From contig JANQHE010000003.1 in NCBI GenBank assembly GCA_028282785.1, forward strand, positions 1 to 64,000: 64,000 bases of DNA, given 5' to 3'. Shown piece by piece: positions 63,884 to 64,000 of this stretch. The position numbers and the translations under genes are program-made. This DNA comes from Bacteroidales bacterium (lineage in GTDB: Bacteria; Bacteroidota; Bacteroidia; Bacteroidales; UBA12077). Each line of letters opens with the position of its first letter. The stretch's first letter is position 1. The notes under the pieces were generated by a model. The model had not been told where the DNA came from. It did no database searches and saw only the letters and a list, made by a program, of their open reading frames with translations.

Positions 63884-64000
63884 ATGTCTTTACGATTTTT
63901 AATGATCTGTATATATACCTTCTTCGATATGGCTTGTGGAACAACCAATATTCCACAGGAAAATCATTCTAATCCGATTCAAACACAACTTGTCCAGAAA
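63884..64000 (+). CDS. lipoprotein-like gene start, truncated by window end
   Basis: 39 codons open from ATG 63884 to the end of the window. The start MSLRFLMICIYTFFDMAC resembles a lipoprotein signal with Cys18; the residues after it (GTTNIPQENHSNPIQTQ) are polar. It is divergent from the epimerase/PTS operon across a 308-base gap (63576-63883), which must hold the promoters; I saw no full consensus there. The product may be a regulator or surface protein of the same system. Unknown. Confidence 0.45.
   Translation, partial: MSLRFLMICIYTFFDMACGTTNIPQENHSNPIQTQLVQK

Overview
The window comes from an AT-rich genome of the phylum Bacteroidota. Two SusC/SusD pairs, SusE/SusF-like lipoproteins, a type IX secretion C-terminal sorting domain on an amylase, many lipobox signal peptides and TTG-N19/20-TAnnTTTG promoters all point there. 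The lineage is probably a free-living or marine Bacteroidales/Marinilabiliales-type organism; this is inference. No rRNA, tRNA or CRISPR array was seen.

Region 1 (about 1-3600) holds small unrelated genes on the minus strand: a His-rich lipoprotein, a membrane protein, a SIMPL-domain protein and a patatin-like lipase. Dispersed palindromic repeats lie between them. Region 2 (3624-10111) is a zinc-homeostasis operon read leftward: a Fur/Zur-type regulator with a Zur-box-like palindrome in its own promoter, two COG0523 GTPases, a MerC-like protein, a ZIP transporter, and a LolCDE/MacB-type ABC permease and ATPase with a small partner protein. Region 3 (10444-14893) holds a decaying MNT/HEPN toxin-antitoxin pair (in-frame stop in HEPN), a DUF4831-like lipoprotein, a REP-associated tyrosine transposase between two long copies of its repeat, and the NAD(P)HX repair enzyme. 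A POT transporter with a textbook Bacteroidota promoter follows.

Region 4 (16805-38342) is a maltodextrin/starch utilisation locus. It has an MFS sugar importer, beta-phosphoglucomutase and GH65 maltose phosphorylase on the plus strand, three GH13 enzymes, SusC-SusD-SusE-SusF, and a LacI-family regulator. An identical 16-bp operator-like site sits upstream of both the MFS operon and the divergent susC/lacI pair. Phosphofructokinase and a small GGDEF protein are interspersed. Region 5 (38343-39132) contains two dead genes, a GIY-YIG nuclease and a GH3 glycosidase fragment.

Region 6 (39198-63575) is a 24-kb minus-strand block and the most unusual part. It has a complete dedicated fructose-type PTS (EI, HPr, EIIA, EIIB, EIIC), an iron-type alcohol dehydrogenase, a tryptophanase-like beta-eliminating lyase, two divergent ribulose-phosphate-epimerase-like paralogues, a cupin, FSA-type transaldolase and transketolase. 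Mixed with these are a second SusCD pair, an M6-like metalloprotease, a tricorn-like protease and a large BNR/VPS10-repeat protein. The layout suggests an undescribed pathway: outer-membrane capture and proteolysis of a substrate, uptake with PTS phosphorylation, C-C or C-N lysis and oxidation, epimerisation, and entry into the pentose phosphate pool. The substrate cannot be read from the sequence. A lipoprotein-like gene truncated by the window end is divergent from this block.
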